The position numbers and the translations under genes were made by a program. A stretch of DNA of 64,000 nucleotides from Nitrospira sp. ND1 (lineage in GTDB: Bacteria > Nitrospirota > Nitrospiria > Nitrospirales > Nitrospiraceae): positions 638,501 to 702,500 of the forward strand of contig NZ_FWEX01000006.1 of NCBI RefSeq assembly GCF_900170025.1. The letters are read 5' to 3'. Below are positions 42,605-52,184 of this stretch, piece after piece; the stretch's first letter is position 1; each line of letters starts with the position of its first letter. The notes under the pieces are model-generated. The model was not told the DNA's origin. It saw only the letters and a list, made by a program, of their open reading frames with translations, and searched no databases.

Positions 42605-43631
42605 ACTCGACCACACCTTCGTCTGTGGACTGCGCCACCATTTCGCCGATGTGATAGGCCCGGTCGCCCGCTTCTACCGCTTTGGCCATCACGCGATCGA
42701 CATGTTCCGGCGCCACGACCAGAATCAAACCGATGCCCATATTGAAGACGCGGTACATCTCGCTCAGTTCCACTCCCCCGCGGTCCTGAATCGTCTGAAA
42801 AATCGGCAGCACCGGCCAGGACCCGCGACGAATGCGCGCCCCGCAGCGGGCCGGAAAGACCCGTGGCAGATTCTCGGTGATTCCACCGCCGGTGATGTGC
42901 GCGATCCCCTTGATCGGGCAAGCCTCGGCCAACGAAAGCACCTGCTTGGCATAAATCCGCGTCGGCGTCAGCAGGGTCTCACCCAGCGCACCACCGAGTT
43001 CCGGCATCACACTCTCGACCGTCAGTCGGCTTTTCTCAAACAACACCTTGCGCACCAGCGAAAAGCCGTTGCTGTGGACACCAGTCGAGGCCAACCCGAT
43101 CACGGCATCCCCGGGAACAATCTGCCGGCCGTCGATCATCTTCGGGCGATCGACCACGCCCACAGCAAAACCGGCCAGGTCGTACTCGCCCTCCGCATAG
43201 AACGAGGGCATCTCGGCGGTTTCTCCACCGATGAGAGCGCAACCGGCCTGACGACACCCGTCGGAAATCCCGCGGACCACGGCCTCGGCCGTCTTTAAGG
43301 AGAGTTTCCCGGTCGCAAAGTAATCGAGGAAGAAGAGCGGCTCTGCGCCGCTGACGGCAATATCGTTGACACACATCGCCACCAGGTCGATCCCGACCGT
43401 GTCGTGTTTGTCCATGAGGAACGCGATTTTGAGTTTGGTTCCGACGCCGTCGGTCCCCGACACGAGCACCGGATCCTGGTAGCGATTCGCCTGGAATCGG
43501 AACAGGCCTCCGAATCCGCCCAGATCGGTCATCACTTCCGGGCGAAAGGTCGCCCGCACATGCGGCTTGATCCGCTCGACGAATTCATCGCCGGCATCGA
43601 TATCGACTCCGGCATCACGATAGGTAGTCAT
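42594..43631 (-). CDS. purM: Phosphoribosylformylglycinamidine cyclo-ligase (AIR synthetase)
   Basis: A 345-residue enzyme that closes the imidazole ring in purine synthesis, using ATP. The front is TYRDAGVDIDAGDEFV. The substrate and ATP-binding segments GTDGVGTKLKIAF, MCVNDI, GGETAEMPSFY and GLASTGVHSNGFSLVR are all intact, with HITGGGITENLPR in the second half. Length is normal. It is followed by purN with an 11-base overlap. Confidence 0.96.
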   Translation of the reverse strand: MTTYRDAGVDIDAGDEFVERIKPHVRATFRPEVMTDLGGFGGLFRFQANRYQDPVLVSGTDGVGTKLKIAFLMDKHDTVGIDLVAMCVNDIAVSGAEPLFFLDYFATGKLSLKTAEAVVRGISDGCRQAGCALIGGETAEMPSFYAEGEYDLAGFAVGVVDRPKMIDGRQIVPGDAVIGLASTGVHSNGFSLVRKVLFEKSRLTVESVMPELGGALGETLLTPTRIYAKQVLSLAEACPIKGIAHITGGGITENLPRVFPARCGARIRRGSWPVLPIFQTIQDRGGVELSEMYRVFNMGIGLILVVAPEHVDRVMAKAVEAGDRAYHIGEMVAQSTDEGVVEYVG

Positions 43632-43724
43632 TGGGGCCGCATCTTAACGAGCTGACTGATAGCGGGTCAACAATTAGTCTCACGCGTTCACACCCTTCGT
43701 GTGACTCTCAACGGTCAAACTACA

Positions 43725-43848
43725 GGGGCTGCTCAAACAGGTCATCCAACAAGGCCGCAGGCGAGAAAGAGCCGGAGGCGTACCCTCTCGGGTACGTTGA
43801 GGATCGATTCGAGCCGAGAACGATGTTGGGGACCTGTTTCAGCAGCCC
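43725..43848. repeat. 124-bp element with 18-bp inverted ends (MITE-like)
   Basis: The ends GGGCTGCTCAAACAGGTC (43726-43743) and GACCTGTTTCAGCAGCCC (43831-43848) are inverted repeats with one mismatch. The inside is GC-rich and encodes nothing convincing. It lies between purM and ntrX and ends 2 bases from the ntrX stop, so it could also act as a terminator for ntrX. It has the form of a dispersed non-autonomous repeat, but only one copy is in this window. Confidence 0.7.
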
Positions 43849-43850
43849 GG

Positions 43851-45251
43851 CTACATCTCGGGGCGCATTTCGACATCCAACAACTTAATCTTGCGATGCA
43901 AGTGGCTGCGCTCGATTTGCAGGTCTTCGGCCGTGCGAGAAATGTTCCAATGATGTTCACGCAGCTTGCGGGCGATAAATTCCTTTTCGAACGCATTGCG
44001 GGCATCGCGGAGCGAGTCGTAATGCCTCGTCAAAAGGGAATTGGGCGTCTGCGCCCCGGCGGCCTGTTGCGTAGCGGACAGCTGAGGACGCACCTGCAAC
44101 GCCACCGACGCATGCGAAGCTTCGATCACAGGCCCCGGCACCATGATCATGAGCCGCTCGATCAGGTTACGCAGTTCGCGAATGTTGCCCGGCCATTCAT
44201 ACTGGATGAACACGTCCATGGCCTCCGGCGAGACTTGCTTGATCTTCAAGCCTTGCTCCTCGGCATGTACATGGAGGAAATGTTTCACCAGCAGCGGGAT
44301 ATCCTCACGGCGATCCCGCAACGTCGGCACCACGATCGGTACCACGTTGAGCCGGTAAAACAGGTCCTCCCGGAACGTGCCCTTCTCGATTTCCTTCAGC
44401 AAATCCTTGTTGGAGGCCGCCAGGACCCGCACATCGACCTTGATCAGTTTGGTCCCGCCGACCCGCGTAAATTGCTGCTCTTGAAGGGCGCGCAAGACCT
44501 TGGCCTGGGTGCTCAGACTCATATCCGCAATTTCATCCAGGAACAGGGTCCCGCCGTCGGCCTGTTCGAACTGGCCCCGCTTCATCGTTGTGGCGCCGCT
44601 GAAGGACCCGCGCTCGTGCCCGAACAATTCGCTCTCGATCAAGGTTTCAGGGATGGCGGCGCAGTTCACCGCCACAAACGGACGGTTCGCCCTGGGGCTC
44701 TGTTGATGGATGGCCCTGGCGACGAGTTCTTTGCCGGTACCGTTCTCGCCGCCGATCAAGACCCGGCTGTTCGTAGGCCCCGCCGTTTCAATAATCTGCT
44801 TGAGCTGCCGCATCGCCAGCGACTGCCCGATCAACTCGAACTTCCGCTCTACCTTCGTGCGCAGCGTCCGATTCTCCTGCTCAAGCCGGTGCTGATCCAA
44901 GGCATGTTTGACCCGTAGCGTCACGTTTTCGAGCGAGAGCGGTTTCTCAATGTAATCGTAGGCCCCGAGCTTGATGGCCTTCACCGCCGTCTCGATCGAT
45001 CCATGCCCGGACATCATCATGACTTGCGTCTGAGGCACCAGCTCACGCAAGCGCCGGAGCGTCTCCAACCCATCCATGTCGGGCATCCAGATATCCAGCA
45101 TCATCAGTTCGGGAGGACTCACGGCACATAACTTGAGCGCCTCGATGCCGCTCTTGGCCACGCTGACCTCATATCCCTCATCCTCCAAGATGCTGCTCAA
45201 GGAGTTCAGGATGGAGACTTCATCATCGACAATCAGAATCGAAGCAGACAT
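43851..45251 (-). CDS. ntrX: Sigma-54-dependent response regulator, NtrX/NtrC type
   Basis: A 466-residue activator. The receiver (1-120) has ILIVDDE and LMMLDIWMPD with the acceptor Asp. The AAA+ domain (about 145-370) has Walker A GENGTGKELVA, Walker B GGTLFLDEIADM and RLNVVPIVVPTL. The sigma-54 contact loop reads GSFSGA where most have GAFTGA, a change also seen in NtrX proteins. The Fis-type HTH is at the end (NISRTAEDLQIERSHLHRKI). The kinase gene lies just upstream on the same strand. The pair may control nitrogen or envelope genes, but the targets are unknown. Confidence 0.92.
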   Translation of the reverse strand: MSASILIVDDEVSILNSLSSILEDEGYEVSVAKSGIEALKLCAVSPPELMMLDIWMPDMDGLETLRRLRELVPQTQVMMMSGHGSIETAVKAIKLGAYDYIEKPLSLENVTLRVKHALDQHRLEQENRTLRTKVERKFELIGQSLAMRQLKQIIETAGPTNSRVLIGGENGTGKELVARAIHQQSPRANRPFVAVNCAAIPETLIESELFGHERGSFSGATTMKRGQFEQADGGTLFLDEIADMSLSTQAKVLRALQEQQFTRVGGTKLIKVDVRVLAASNKDLLKEIEKGTFREDLFYRLNVVPIVVPTLRDRREDIPLLVKHFLHVHAEEQGLKIKQVSPEAMDVFIQYEWPGNIRELRNLIERLMIMVPGPVIEASHASVALQVRPQLSATQQAAGAQTPNSLLTRHYDSLRDARNAFEKEFIARKLREHHWNISRTAEDLQIERSHLHRKIKLLDVEMRPEM

Positions 45252-45283
45252 GTCTTCTCCACACTACGCGTCGCGGGAACCGT

Positions 45284-47581
45284 TCACACCGGCAACTCGA
45301 ACGTGAACAAGGCCCCTTTGGGCTGATGGTTTCCGGCGTGAATCTGGCCGTCGTGATCGGTCACAATCCGCCGCACGATCGCCAGCCCCAGCCCGGTACC
45401 CGTTTTCTTCCGTGAAAAATAGGGCACGAACAATTTCTCTTGATCCTCCGGCGCAATACCCGTCCCTTCATCCGCCACCGTGACGACTGCGCGACGCTGT
45501 TTCGTGTCGTACCGGGTCGTGATCCACAGATGTCCCTTGTGGTTCATCGCGTGGATCCCGTTATCGCACAGATTGACCAGGACACGCTTGACCTGTTCCC
45601 GGTCGAAATTGAACGGAGGCAGATCCGCATCGAGCGTCACCACGCATTCCACTTCGCGATGCGCGCTGTCATACAGCGCCACCACTTCCTTCACTACATC
45701 ATCCAGCGAGTTCATGGTCATGTGCGGAGCCGGCATCCGCGCGAACTTCGAGAACTCGTCCAGCATTTGCTTGAGGCTGCCGACCTCATTAATGATCACT
45801 TGCGTGGACTCGTCGCAAATCCGGTCGAAATCCGGAGCCTTATCCTGAAACTTTTTTCGCAGCCGTTGCGCCGAGAGCTGAATGGGCGTCAGCGGATTTT
45901 TGATCTCATGAGCGATCCGCTGCGCGACCTCCCGCCAGGCCGCCGCCTTCTGCGCCTTGATCAATTCCGAGAGGTCTTCGAAAATCAGCACGAACCCGAG
46001 GTCCTTGTTCGACTCATCCTTCATGCGGGAGCAATGCACGCCGATGGTCAGAAACCGACCCTGCAAATCCAGTTGTCCTTCGAGCGCAATATTGTCTCGC
46101 TGATCGACCAGCATCCGATCGTAGACGGACTGAAACAAATCCAGCTTGTACTCCTTGAACACCTCGTTGGCAGACCGGCCCCGAAACCGATCGGCCCACA
46201 ATCCCAGCATACGCTCCGCAGAGGGATTGAAGGTGGTAATGATCCCCTGCCGGTCGATGGAGAGCAGTCCCGCGGCGATCGTATCCACCACTGTTTCAAT
46301 GTAAGCGCGCCGACGATCCAGCTCGAGGTTGGATTGCCGAAGCGAGACGTTCGCTTCCTCCACTTTCGTTTTGCTGCTCTGCAGATCGGCGGTCATGCGA
46401 TTGAAGGATTCGACCAGGGTGCCGATCTCATCCGTCGCCTTGGCTTCGATGCGCACGGACAGATCCCCTTGAGCGATCGCCTCCGTCGCCTCGGCCAACC
46501 GTTGAATCGGCACGGTAATGCCGCGCGCCACATAAAACCCGAACCAGGTCGCACTGAACAGAATCATGACCGTGATGACCGCCACCAGCAGATACGCTCC
46601 CGCTTTGATGGGATTCTTCATCGCCTTCATCTGTTTGTATTCGGTATATTGACGCCCGATGCTCTCCATCTTGCCGAGCAACGATTCCGGCACATAGGCA
46701 TCGACCACCACCACCCCGTCGATTTCTCCACGGCGGATGCTGGAGGCGATCGGTACACCGGCCCTCACGAGCCGTCCCGTCTGTGCTTCCTGGACGGACG
46801 TGAGTTCCTGCTTGCCGTTGATCACCTGTAGCACCAGTTGGCCGATCGGCAGATCGAGCACCGCCACCGGCACCTCTGGATCCAGCGACTTGGTCAACGT
46901 TTCCATCTTCGAGGAAAACACCTCGATCCCGGCCGTGGCATATTCCGCGCGTTTCCGGGCGATCGCCGCAACCAGCAAATCCCGCTGCTCGGGCAAGAGC
47001 AACTCCTCGCGAAAAATCTCGTGGCTGATGGCGCGTGCACTGTTGATCGCCAGGGACACATGACCGGCATGGTGCATGCGCGCGACCTCGTAAGAATCCT
47101 TCATCACGTGCTCGATCTGGTCGTTGAACCAGACATCGACCGCCTTGTTGACCAGGCCGCTGGCCACCAGGGCCAGGAGCACGGTGGGAATCAGGGAAAA
47201 GCCGATAAAGGCGGCGACCAACTTCGCGCGGAACCCCGACCCAACGAGCCGATGTCGCCGTTCGAAATAGGCTTTGATGAGATTGCGCGAGAGGAGTAGC
47301 GTAAGGACGACAAAGCCGATCAAATCGAGATTGACCAGCAGCAGCACGAAGGCATACCCGGTGCTGGGAAGAAAGGAGTCCGACTCCTCCCCGACCGGCA
47401 CCGCCATTTGAGCGTAGTAAAAAGTGAGGGCGAGGCAGGGCAGGAGCAGGACCAGCACGATCCACACTGGCCGGACATGACGCTTCCGCCGCTCGCTCTC
47501 GATGGAAGCAGGCGTCGACGGCTTTTTCTCGCGCAGCCCCCCCGGGGGGATGAGCTTCGTCATATCCGTCGATTCAGGCAT
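45284..47581 (-). CDS. ntrY: NtrY-type membrane sensor histidine kinase
   Basis: A 765-residue kinase. The N-terminus has three or four membrane helices (about 38-56, 74-98 and 118-145) and a large extracytoplasmic part up to the helix near 340-360. Then come HAMP (about 355-410), a PAS domain (about 430-540), HisKA with the His in RIAHEIKNPLTPIQL, and the ATPase domain with NLCDNGIHAMN, VADEGTGI and KTGTGLGLAIVRRI. The layout is that of NtrY. The partner ntrX begins 32 bases downstream of its stop, so they form one operon. Confidence 0.92.
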   Translation of the reverse strand: MPESTDMTKLIPPGGLREKKPSTPASIESERRKRHVRPVWIVLVLLLPCLALTFYYAQMAVPVGEESDSFLPSTGYAFVLLLVNLDLIGFVVLTLLLSRNLIKAYFERRHRLVGSGFRAKLVAAFIGFSLIPTVLLALVASGLVNKAVDVWFNDQIEHVMKDSYEVARMHHAGHVSLAINSARAISHEIFREELLLPEQRDLLVAAIARKRAEYATAGIEVFSSKMETLTKSLDPEVPVAVLDLPIGQLVLQVINGKQELTSVQEAQTGRLVRAGVPIASSIRRGEIDGVVVVDAYVPESLLGKMESIGRQYTEYKQMKAMKNPIKAGAYLLVAVITVMILFSATWFGFYVARGITVPIQRLAEATEAIAQGDLSVRIEAKATDEIGTLVESFNRMTADLQSSKTKVEEANVSLRQSNLELDRRRAYIETVVDTIAAGLLSIDRQGIITTFNPSAERMLGLWADRFRGRSANEVFKEYKLDLFQSVYDRMLVDQRDNIALEGQLDLQGRFLTIGVHCSRMKDESNKDLGFVLIFEDLSELIKAQKAAAWREVAQRIAHEIKNPLTPIQLSAQRLRKKFQDKAPDFDRICDESTQVIINEVGSLKQMLDEFSKFARMPAPHMTMNSLDDVVKEVVALYDSAHREVECVVTLDADLPPFNFDREQVKRVLVNLCDNGIHAMNHKGHLWITTRYDTKQRRAVVTVADEGTGIAPEDQEKLFVPYFSRKKTGTGLGLAIVRRIVTDHDGQIHAGNHQPKGALFTFELPV

Positions 47582-47785
47582 TCTCGATACTCCGACTCAC
47601 GCCCGGCCCATTCGATCCTGCCTCACTATAACCAATTCCAGGTGGAGTCTCAAAAGAGGGCGCGCAGAACCCACCCCTTGCTTCATCGAGAAACGACCGG
47701 AAGCAGGGCATTGAAGAACACAGTGTCACCCGAAGGAAGGACCGACACCGCAAAGCAGGACGGCGCACTGAAGCAACTCACGAGA

Positions 47786-48214
47786 TTACGGGGTATGAAG
47801 CGTCGATTTCCCGGAGGTCAAACTGACGAATTTCATCCTCAAGGCGTAGAGCATGTCCTTCATCACGACTTGCTCGTCCGGGGTGAGGTTGCCCTTCGTT
47901 TTTTCTTCCAGCATGGAGAGTAGATCGATGATTTCTTTGGCTTGAGGAAGGTTCAGTGGCATGGATGGCTGCTGAGGATCGAGTTGCTCCCCCATCAGCA
48001 TCAGAGCTGAACTCCCCATGGAGATCACAAAGGAGGAAAAGTTGACCGGCAAATGCCCTGAGTGCGTATGCGAATCGGCATCATGGTCGTGGTGAGGCGC
48101 GGCGGCAGAGGGCTCTGCTGCGGGAGGCGTCGCCGCCTGGGCCGGTGGGGGGGCATCTTCACCCCGTCCTCGACGATCGCGGATGACGAATCCTTGGTCC
48201 TTGTCATCACCCAT
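47786..48214 (-). CDS. DUF1844 domain protein
   Basis: A 142-residue cytoplasmic protein. The front half is Pro/Ala/His-rich (APHHDHDADSHTHSGH) and probably disordered. The DUF1844 part (about 55-135) has NFSSFVISMGSSALMLMGE and AKEIIDLLSMLEEKTKGNLT, typical of the family. The function is unknown. The ATG at 48214 is preferred because MGDDKDQGFVIRD is a usual start. It is divergent from mazG. Confidence 0.88.
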   Translation of the reverse strand: MGDDKDQGFVIRDRRGRGEDAPPPAQAATPPAAEPSAAAPHHDHDADSHTHSGHLPVNFSSFVISMGSSALMLMGEQLDPQQPSMPLNLPQAKEIIDLLSMLEEKTKGNLTPDEQVVMKDMLYALRMKFVSLTSGKSTLHTP

Positions 48215-48346
48215 AAAAAAGCCTCCGATCAACCAATGGAAAATGCAGGGCCGTACCCTACCACAGGGCTTGAAGAGGCGCAAGACGAGAGGCCCCGTTG
48301 AAGGTGCTGAAGAACTCAGTTAGAGTGGCGCGACGGAGGGGTTCGC

Positions 48347-49252
48347 ATGTCAGCACGTTTCGATAACGTCGTGGCCATCATGGCCCGGCTTCGGGCACCG
48401 GGCGGATGCCCCTGGGATCGCAAGCAGACCCACGAATCCCTCAAGCCCTATTTGATCGAAGAAACCTATGAAGCCCTCGATACGATCGACCGGCAGGATT
48501 TCGCCAAGCTAAAGGAAGAATTGGGCGACGTGCTTCTGCAGGTGTTGTTTCACAGCCAGATCGGCACTGAAGCAGGCACGTTCACCATCGACGACGTCTT
48601 GGAACAGTTGAGCGACAAGCTCGTACGCCGCCATCCTCACGTGTTCGGTGACGGGGCGACCAGCCAGTCCTCACTTAATTCCGACCAGGTCGTCCATCGG
48701 TGGGAGGATATCAAACGGGCCGAACGCAAGAACGCCGGCAAACCGGATTCGGTCCTGCATGACATTCCCCAGGCCCTTCCGGCCCTGCTCCGCGCCTATC
48801 AGACGCAGGTCCGCGCGGCGCGGGTTGGGTTCGACTGGCCGGACAGCCCGCAGGGCCTGGCGGCCGTGCTGGCTAAAGTCGAGGAAGAAATCGGGGAACT
48901 CAAGCACGCTCTCACCGACGCGGCTACGCGTCGCTCCGTGGCCGAACCCAAGCCGGATCCGACCCCGGAAATGGCCGCGGAGATGGGCGACCTGCTGTTT
49001 TCCCTGGTCAACGTCGCCCGGCACATCAAGGTGAATCCGGAAGAGTCGCTCCGTCTTGCCACGAACCGATTCACTGCACGATTCCAATTCATTGAGCGCG
49101 AGGCGGCTCGAAGCGGACGGAGCGTCAACGACCTCTCCACGGTGGAAATGGATCACTACTGGGAAGCCGCGAAGCTGGTGGAATCGACAGCACCCGCGGG
49201 CACCGTCTCTCCCCTCGGCCCTTCGACGGAGCCGACCAGGACTCATCCATGA
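48347..49252 (+). CDS. mazG: Nucleoside triphosphate pyrophosphohydrolase MazG
   Basis: A 301-residue enzyme that hydrolyses NTPs to NMPs and pyrophosphate and removes aberrant nucleotides. The N-terminal MazG domain has the metal motif EETYEALDTID, then KEELGDVLLQVLFHSQI. A second MazG domain has KVEEEIGELKHAL and AAEMGDLLFSLVNVARHI. A HVFGD motif lies between them, as in E. coli MazG. The C-terminal 25 residues are Pro/Thr-rich and extra. It overlaps the next gene by 4 bases. Confidence 0.95.
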   Translation: MSARFDNVVAIMARLRAPGGCPWDRKQTHESLKPYLIEETYEALDTIDRQDFAKLKEELGDVLLQVLFHSQIGTEAGTFTIDDVLEQLSDKLVRRHPHVFGDGATSQSSLNSDQVVHRWEDIKRAERKNAGKPDSVLHDIPQALPALLRAYQTQVRAARVGFDWPDSPQGLAAVLAKVEEEIGELKHALTDAATRRSVAEPKPDPTPEMAAEMGDLLFSLVNVARHIKVNPEESLRLATNRFTARFQFIEREAARSGRSVNDLSTVEMDHYWEAAKLVESTAPAGTVSPLGPSTEPTRTHP

Positions 49253-49863
49253 GCACAGAGCAGGATCCATACGAAGAAGGCAAGCGAGCCGGGCTTCATC
49301 CGCTCATCGTCTTGTTCGGGGCCATTCTGGTGATGTGGCTGCTGATCAACCTGGCCGTTCCCAGCGGCAAACAAAAGCAGGCCGCCGGTCCGGAGATTTC
49401 GCAGGTGACGACCGAAGATCCGGATGCGGCCCCGGTCATGTATAAAGTCCAGTCGACGTTGACGGAGTTTAATGCCGTCAGTATCGTGGTGCCGGCGCAG
49501 GCGACGACCAGTCAGGTGGTGGGCCTCCTCAAACAATTCAAGCAGGCCCGGCTGGCTCAGAGTCTCCCCTCCATGTTGCCGGCCACCAGCCCAGGGCACA
49601 AACTCGGGGACCAGGCCGTGGCCGATCTGTACATTTTTTCAGACCCCAAATATGCAACTCCGGAAGCGGTCGGCACCCTGGCTCGCGGCGCCCACGCCCC
49701 GGGCAACCTCTACCCGCAGGCCATCCCCTTCGAAGAAGCGATGGAACACGTCCTTGGGCACTATCGCATCGACCTGAACGATACCAGCAATCCCGACACC
49801 GGATCGCTGGGATTTGCCGACGATTCCGGAGTCCATAGCAAACAATATCGACGCATTTTTTGA
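49249..49863 (+). CDS. Membrane-anchored hypothetical protein
   Basis: A 204-residue protein with one N-terminal membrane helix (about 17-37, LIVLFGAILVMWLLINLAV). The rest should face the periplasm and looks mixed alpha/beta with no known motif. It overlaps mazG by ATGA and so is translated after it. No function can be given. Confidence 0.7.
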   Translation: MSTEQDPYEEGKRAGLHPLIVLFGAILVMWLLINLAVPSGKQKQAAGPEISQVTTEDPDAAPVMYKVQSTLTEFNAVSIVVPAQATTSQVVGLLKQFKQARLAQSLPSMLPATSPGHKLGDQAVADLYIFSDPKYATPEAVGTLARGAHAPGNLYPQAIPFEEAMEHVLGHYRIDLNDTSNPDTGSLGFADDSGVHSKQYRRIF

Positions 49864-50244
49864 ACCGCTGCCGCGAAACTCCAGGCCCAGACTGCCTTCG
49901 CTATCCCCAGGTCCGCATGCAGCAAGCATAATCTTCCTAAGGGTTTTCATCCCATACAGCATCTAGTGGTCCGGATAGAGACCACCCCAATGCCTAAAAC
50001 TTGTGCAGGCCGCTCAAGGGCCGCTCTACTGAGGGGCTTGGGCGAGGAGGCGGCTGATATTCACACGCTTATCCACAGATTCTGTGCGTTGGGGAAATCG
50101 CGACAGAACGATCAACTGACAAGTACCGGAACGCTCATCGGCTAGGCGCAGAAATGGCTTGCGGCACGTCACAGGAGGCTGGCTTCGGAGTAACAGATGA
50201 AATCTGGACGAGCAGTGGACCGAAGGTCACAGAGGGCGCAATCG
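49864..50244. other. Intergenic stretch
   Basis: About 380 bases with no gene that I can support. It contains one perfect DnaA-box sequence, TTATCCACA at 50069-50077, but a single box is expected by chance in a window of this size. It separates two convergent transcripts. Confidence 0.4.
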
Positions 50245-50676
50245 TCAGACGGCCGGAGGACTGGCCACCAGGCCGACCAGGTTCTTGATCTCCACCCGCA
50301 ATGTATCCTGCTCCGCTTGGACCCAGGCCTCAAGTTGCGGGAAGTAATGAGCGAGCGAACCGGTGAAGGGGGCCACCAACACATCACCGCGTTCTTTCAA
50401 CCACCCTTCGGCCTCGGCAATACGAACCTTCTGGTCACCGATCTTGCGGGACAGAAATTTGTTCAGCATCAACTGTTGGCCGGGGCTTCCAGTGACAGTG
50501 CCCAGCAACTTCTCCTTCACATAGTCCAACTCCTCCGCCTGGGCAATCTTCACTCGAACGGCATGGGTTGCCGCCCAGGTCGCCCGTTGAATCGAGTAGT
50601 CGTAGGACAACACCGGCTCCCGCGGCTCGCGAAAGGGACCGGTCACATCGGAGATCACCAATTGGTCGTTCAGCAT
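50245..50676 (-). CDS. Hypothetical protein, end of haem operon
   Basis: A 143-residue soluble protein with long helices and no recognised motif. It has a charged segment near DYVKEKLLGTV. It lies 42 bases after hemG in the same direction and may be part of the haem operon. No function can be given. Confidence 0.6.
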   Translation of the reverse strand: MLNDQLVISDVTGPFREPREPVLSYDYSIQRATWAATHAVRVKIAQAEELDYVKEKLLGTVTGSPGQQLMLNKFLSRKIGDQKVRIAEAEGWLKERGDVLVAPFTGSLAHYFPQLEAWVQAEQDTLRVEIKNLVGLVASPPAV

Positions 50677-50718
50677 CTGGGTATTCCTTCTCTTCCCGCT
50701 CCCATCGTCATTGAAACC

Positions 50719-52173
50719 TTAGACCGGCGCCGCCTGTAAATACCGGAGCAGCTTCGCCGCCGTCTCAGCGCCGTCTCGAATACAATCGGGAAGGCCCACA
50801 CCGCGATAGCCTGCGCCGGTGACAGCCAGGCCACCGAATCGCGAGAGCGCCGCCTCCAGCTGCGCGAGCCGATCGAGGTGTCCGAGGGTATATTGAGGCA
50901 TGGCCCGATTCCACCGATTCACCTCGACATAGTGCGGTGTCGCCAGCAGCCCCACAATGGAGGCCAATTCCTCGCGCACACACTGGACCAAGGCCTCATC
51001 GTCCCGCTGCAAGATGGCTTCTCGCCCGACCCCGCCGAGATAACATCGCACCGACACATCCTCCGGCGGTGCTCGATGGGGCCACTTGAGGGAGGTCCAG
51101 GTCGCGGCAATCAGATCACGGCCCTCGATTCGTGGAACCACGAAGCCGAAGCCTTGGAGCCGGTTCCCCACTGCTTCGGCAGGATAGATGAGAGAGATCG
51201 TGGCTGTCGAGGCATAGGGAATCATGTCCATCAAGCCGGCCGCCATCGGCGTTAACGGCCGAACGAGTTCAGCGCTGACATAGGCCGGTGTCGCCAAGAC
51301 CAGCGCTTCGGCCGAAAGCGCCGTCCCGTCGGTGCAAATCACATCGTACATCCAGCGACCGGCCTGGTGCGAACGCACCCGCAACGCCTCCGCTTGAACG
51401 CCGGCTTTCAGCCCCCCGCCGGCCTGCTGGATCTGCGCCGTCAGCCCAGCCACCAAATCGGCCAGGCCGTTTTTCAGCGTCACAAACATCGTGTGTCGGG
51501 GGCCTCCGCCGGGAGCTTTTTGCGCCCGTGCACGGCGGGCCGCCATCATGCCGCGAATCACACTGCCGTGCGCCTGCTCCAACTCGTAGAAACGCGGAAA
51601 CGTCGCCCGAAGACTCATCTGCTCCGCATCGCCCGCATAGATACCGGCCATCAGCGGCTCCATGACCCGTTCGCAGGCATGCGGTCCGAACCGGCGACGA
51701 AAAAACGACGCCAGCGATTCGTCGTCGGTGGACCGACGCGGCGGAATCAGCACATCGCAGCCCATACGGGCAAGATCGACCCAGGATAACAACCCGCTGC
51801 GAAAAAACGGCCCCAGCTGAGTCGGCGTGAATGTCACGAGCCCTTCCGGCAACTCGTGCAACCGCCCGCCTCTTAAGACACTCGCTTTCTTCTCAACCGG
51901 GTTGGTGTTGATGAGTTGATCGGCTAGCCCAAGACGTCGACACAGCTCCATGCCCCAGGGCTTTTGCGAGAGGAACGAGTCGGGCCCCGCTTCCATGACC
52001 AACTGCCCGACCCGATGCGTGAGAATTTTTCCGCCCCAGACCGGCGCCGCATCGAGGATGGTGCAGGTGAGGGGCATATCAGCCGCGGCCGCCTGCTCCT
52101 GGAGAGCAAACGCCGTGGAGAGGCCTGAGATACCTCCGCCGATAATGACAACTGACCGTGGAGTGCGCGCCAC
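50719..52173 (-). CDS. hemG: Protoporphyrinogen oxidase (HemG/HemY type)
   Basis: A 484-residue FAD enzyme that oxidises protoporphyrinogen or coproporphyrinogen with oxygen. The FAD-binding front is VVIIGGGISGLSTAFAL. The segment GPDSFLSQKPWG and the membrane-binding part around MEPLMAGIYAGDAEQMSL are typical, and the C-terminal FAD motif is VTGAGYRGVGLPDCI. It follows hemH by 11 bases, so hemE-hemH-hemG is one operon and gives the last haem steps. The exact substrate of this type (HemY-like) cannot be told from sequence alone. Confidence 0.94.
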   Translation of the reverse strand: MARTPRSVVIIGGGISGLSTAFALQEQAAAADMPLTCTILDAAPVWGGKILTHRVGQLVMEAGPDSFLSQKPWGMELCRRLGLADQLINTNPVEKKASVLRGGRLHELPEGLVTFTPTQLGPFFRSGLLSWVDLARMGCDVLIPPRRSTDDESLASFFRRRFGPHACERVMEPLMAGIYAGDAEQMSLRATFPRFYELEQAHGSVIRGMMAARRARAQKAPGGGPRHTMFVTLKNGLADLVAGLTAQIQQAGGGLKAGVQAEALRVRSHQAGRWMYDVICTDGTALSAEALVLATPAYVSAELVRPLTPMAAGLMDMIPYASTATISLIYPAEAVGNRLQGFGFVVPRIEGRDLIAATWTSLKWPHRAPPEDVSVRCYLGGVGREAILQRDDEALVQCVREELASIVGLLATPHYVEVNRWNRAMPQYTLGHLDRLAQLEAALSRFGGLAVTGAGYRGVGLPDCIRDGAETAAKLLRYLQAAPV

Positions 52174-52184
52174 AGGTGGTGCCG

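Noticed and set aside
43701..44918. 405-codon plus-strand frame opposite ntrX
   Set aside because: It is the antisense of a well-supported response regulator gene. Long shadows are expected in GC-rich DNA.
45440..46831. 463-codon plus-strand frame opposite ntrY
   Set aside because: Antisense of the NtrY kinase, His/Arg-rich with no recognisable domain. It is a coding shadow.
50069..50077. Perfect DnaA box as sign of an origin
   Set aside because: Only one box is present, with no AT-rich unwinding region and no dnaA or dnaN gene nearby. One chance match is expected in a window this long.
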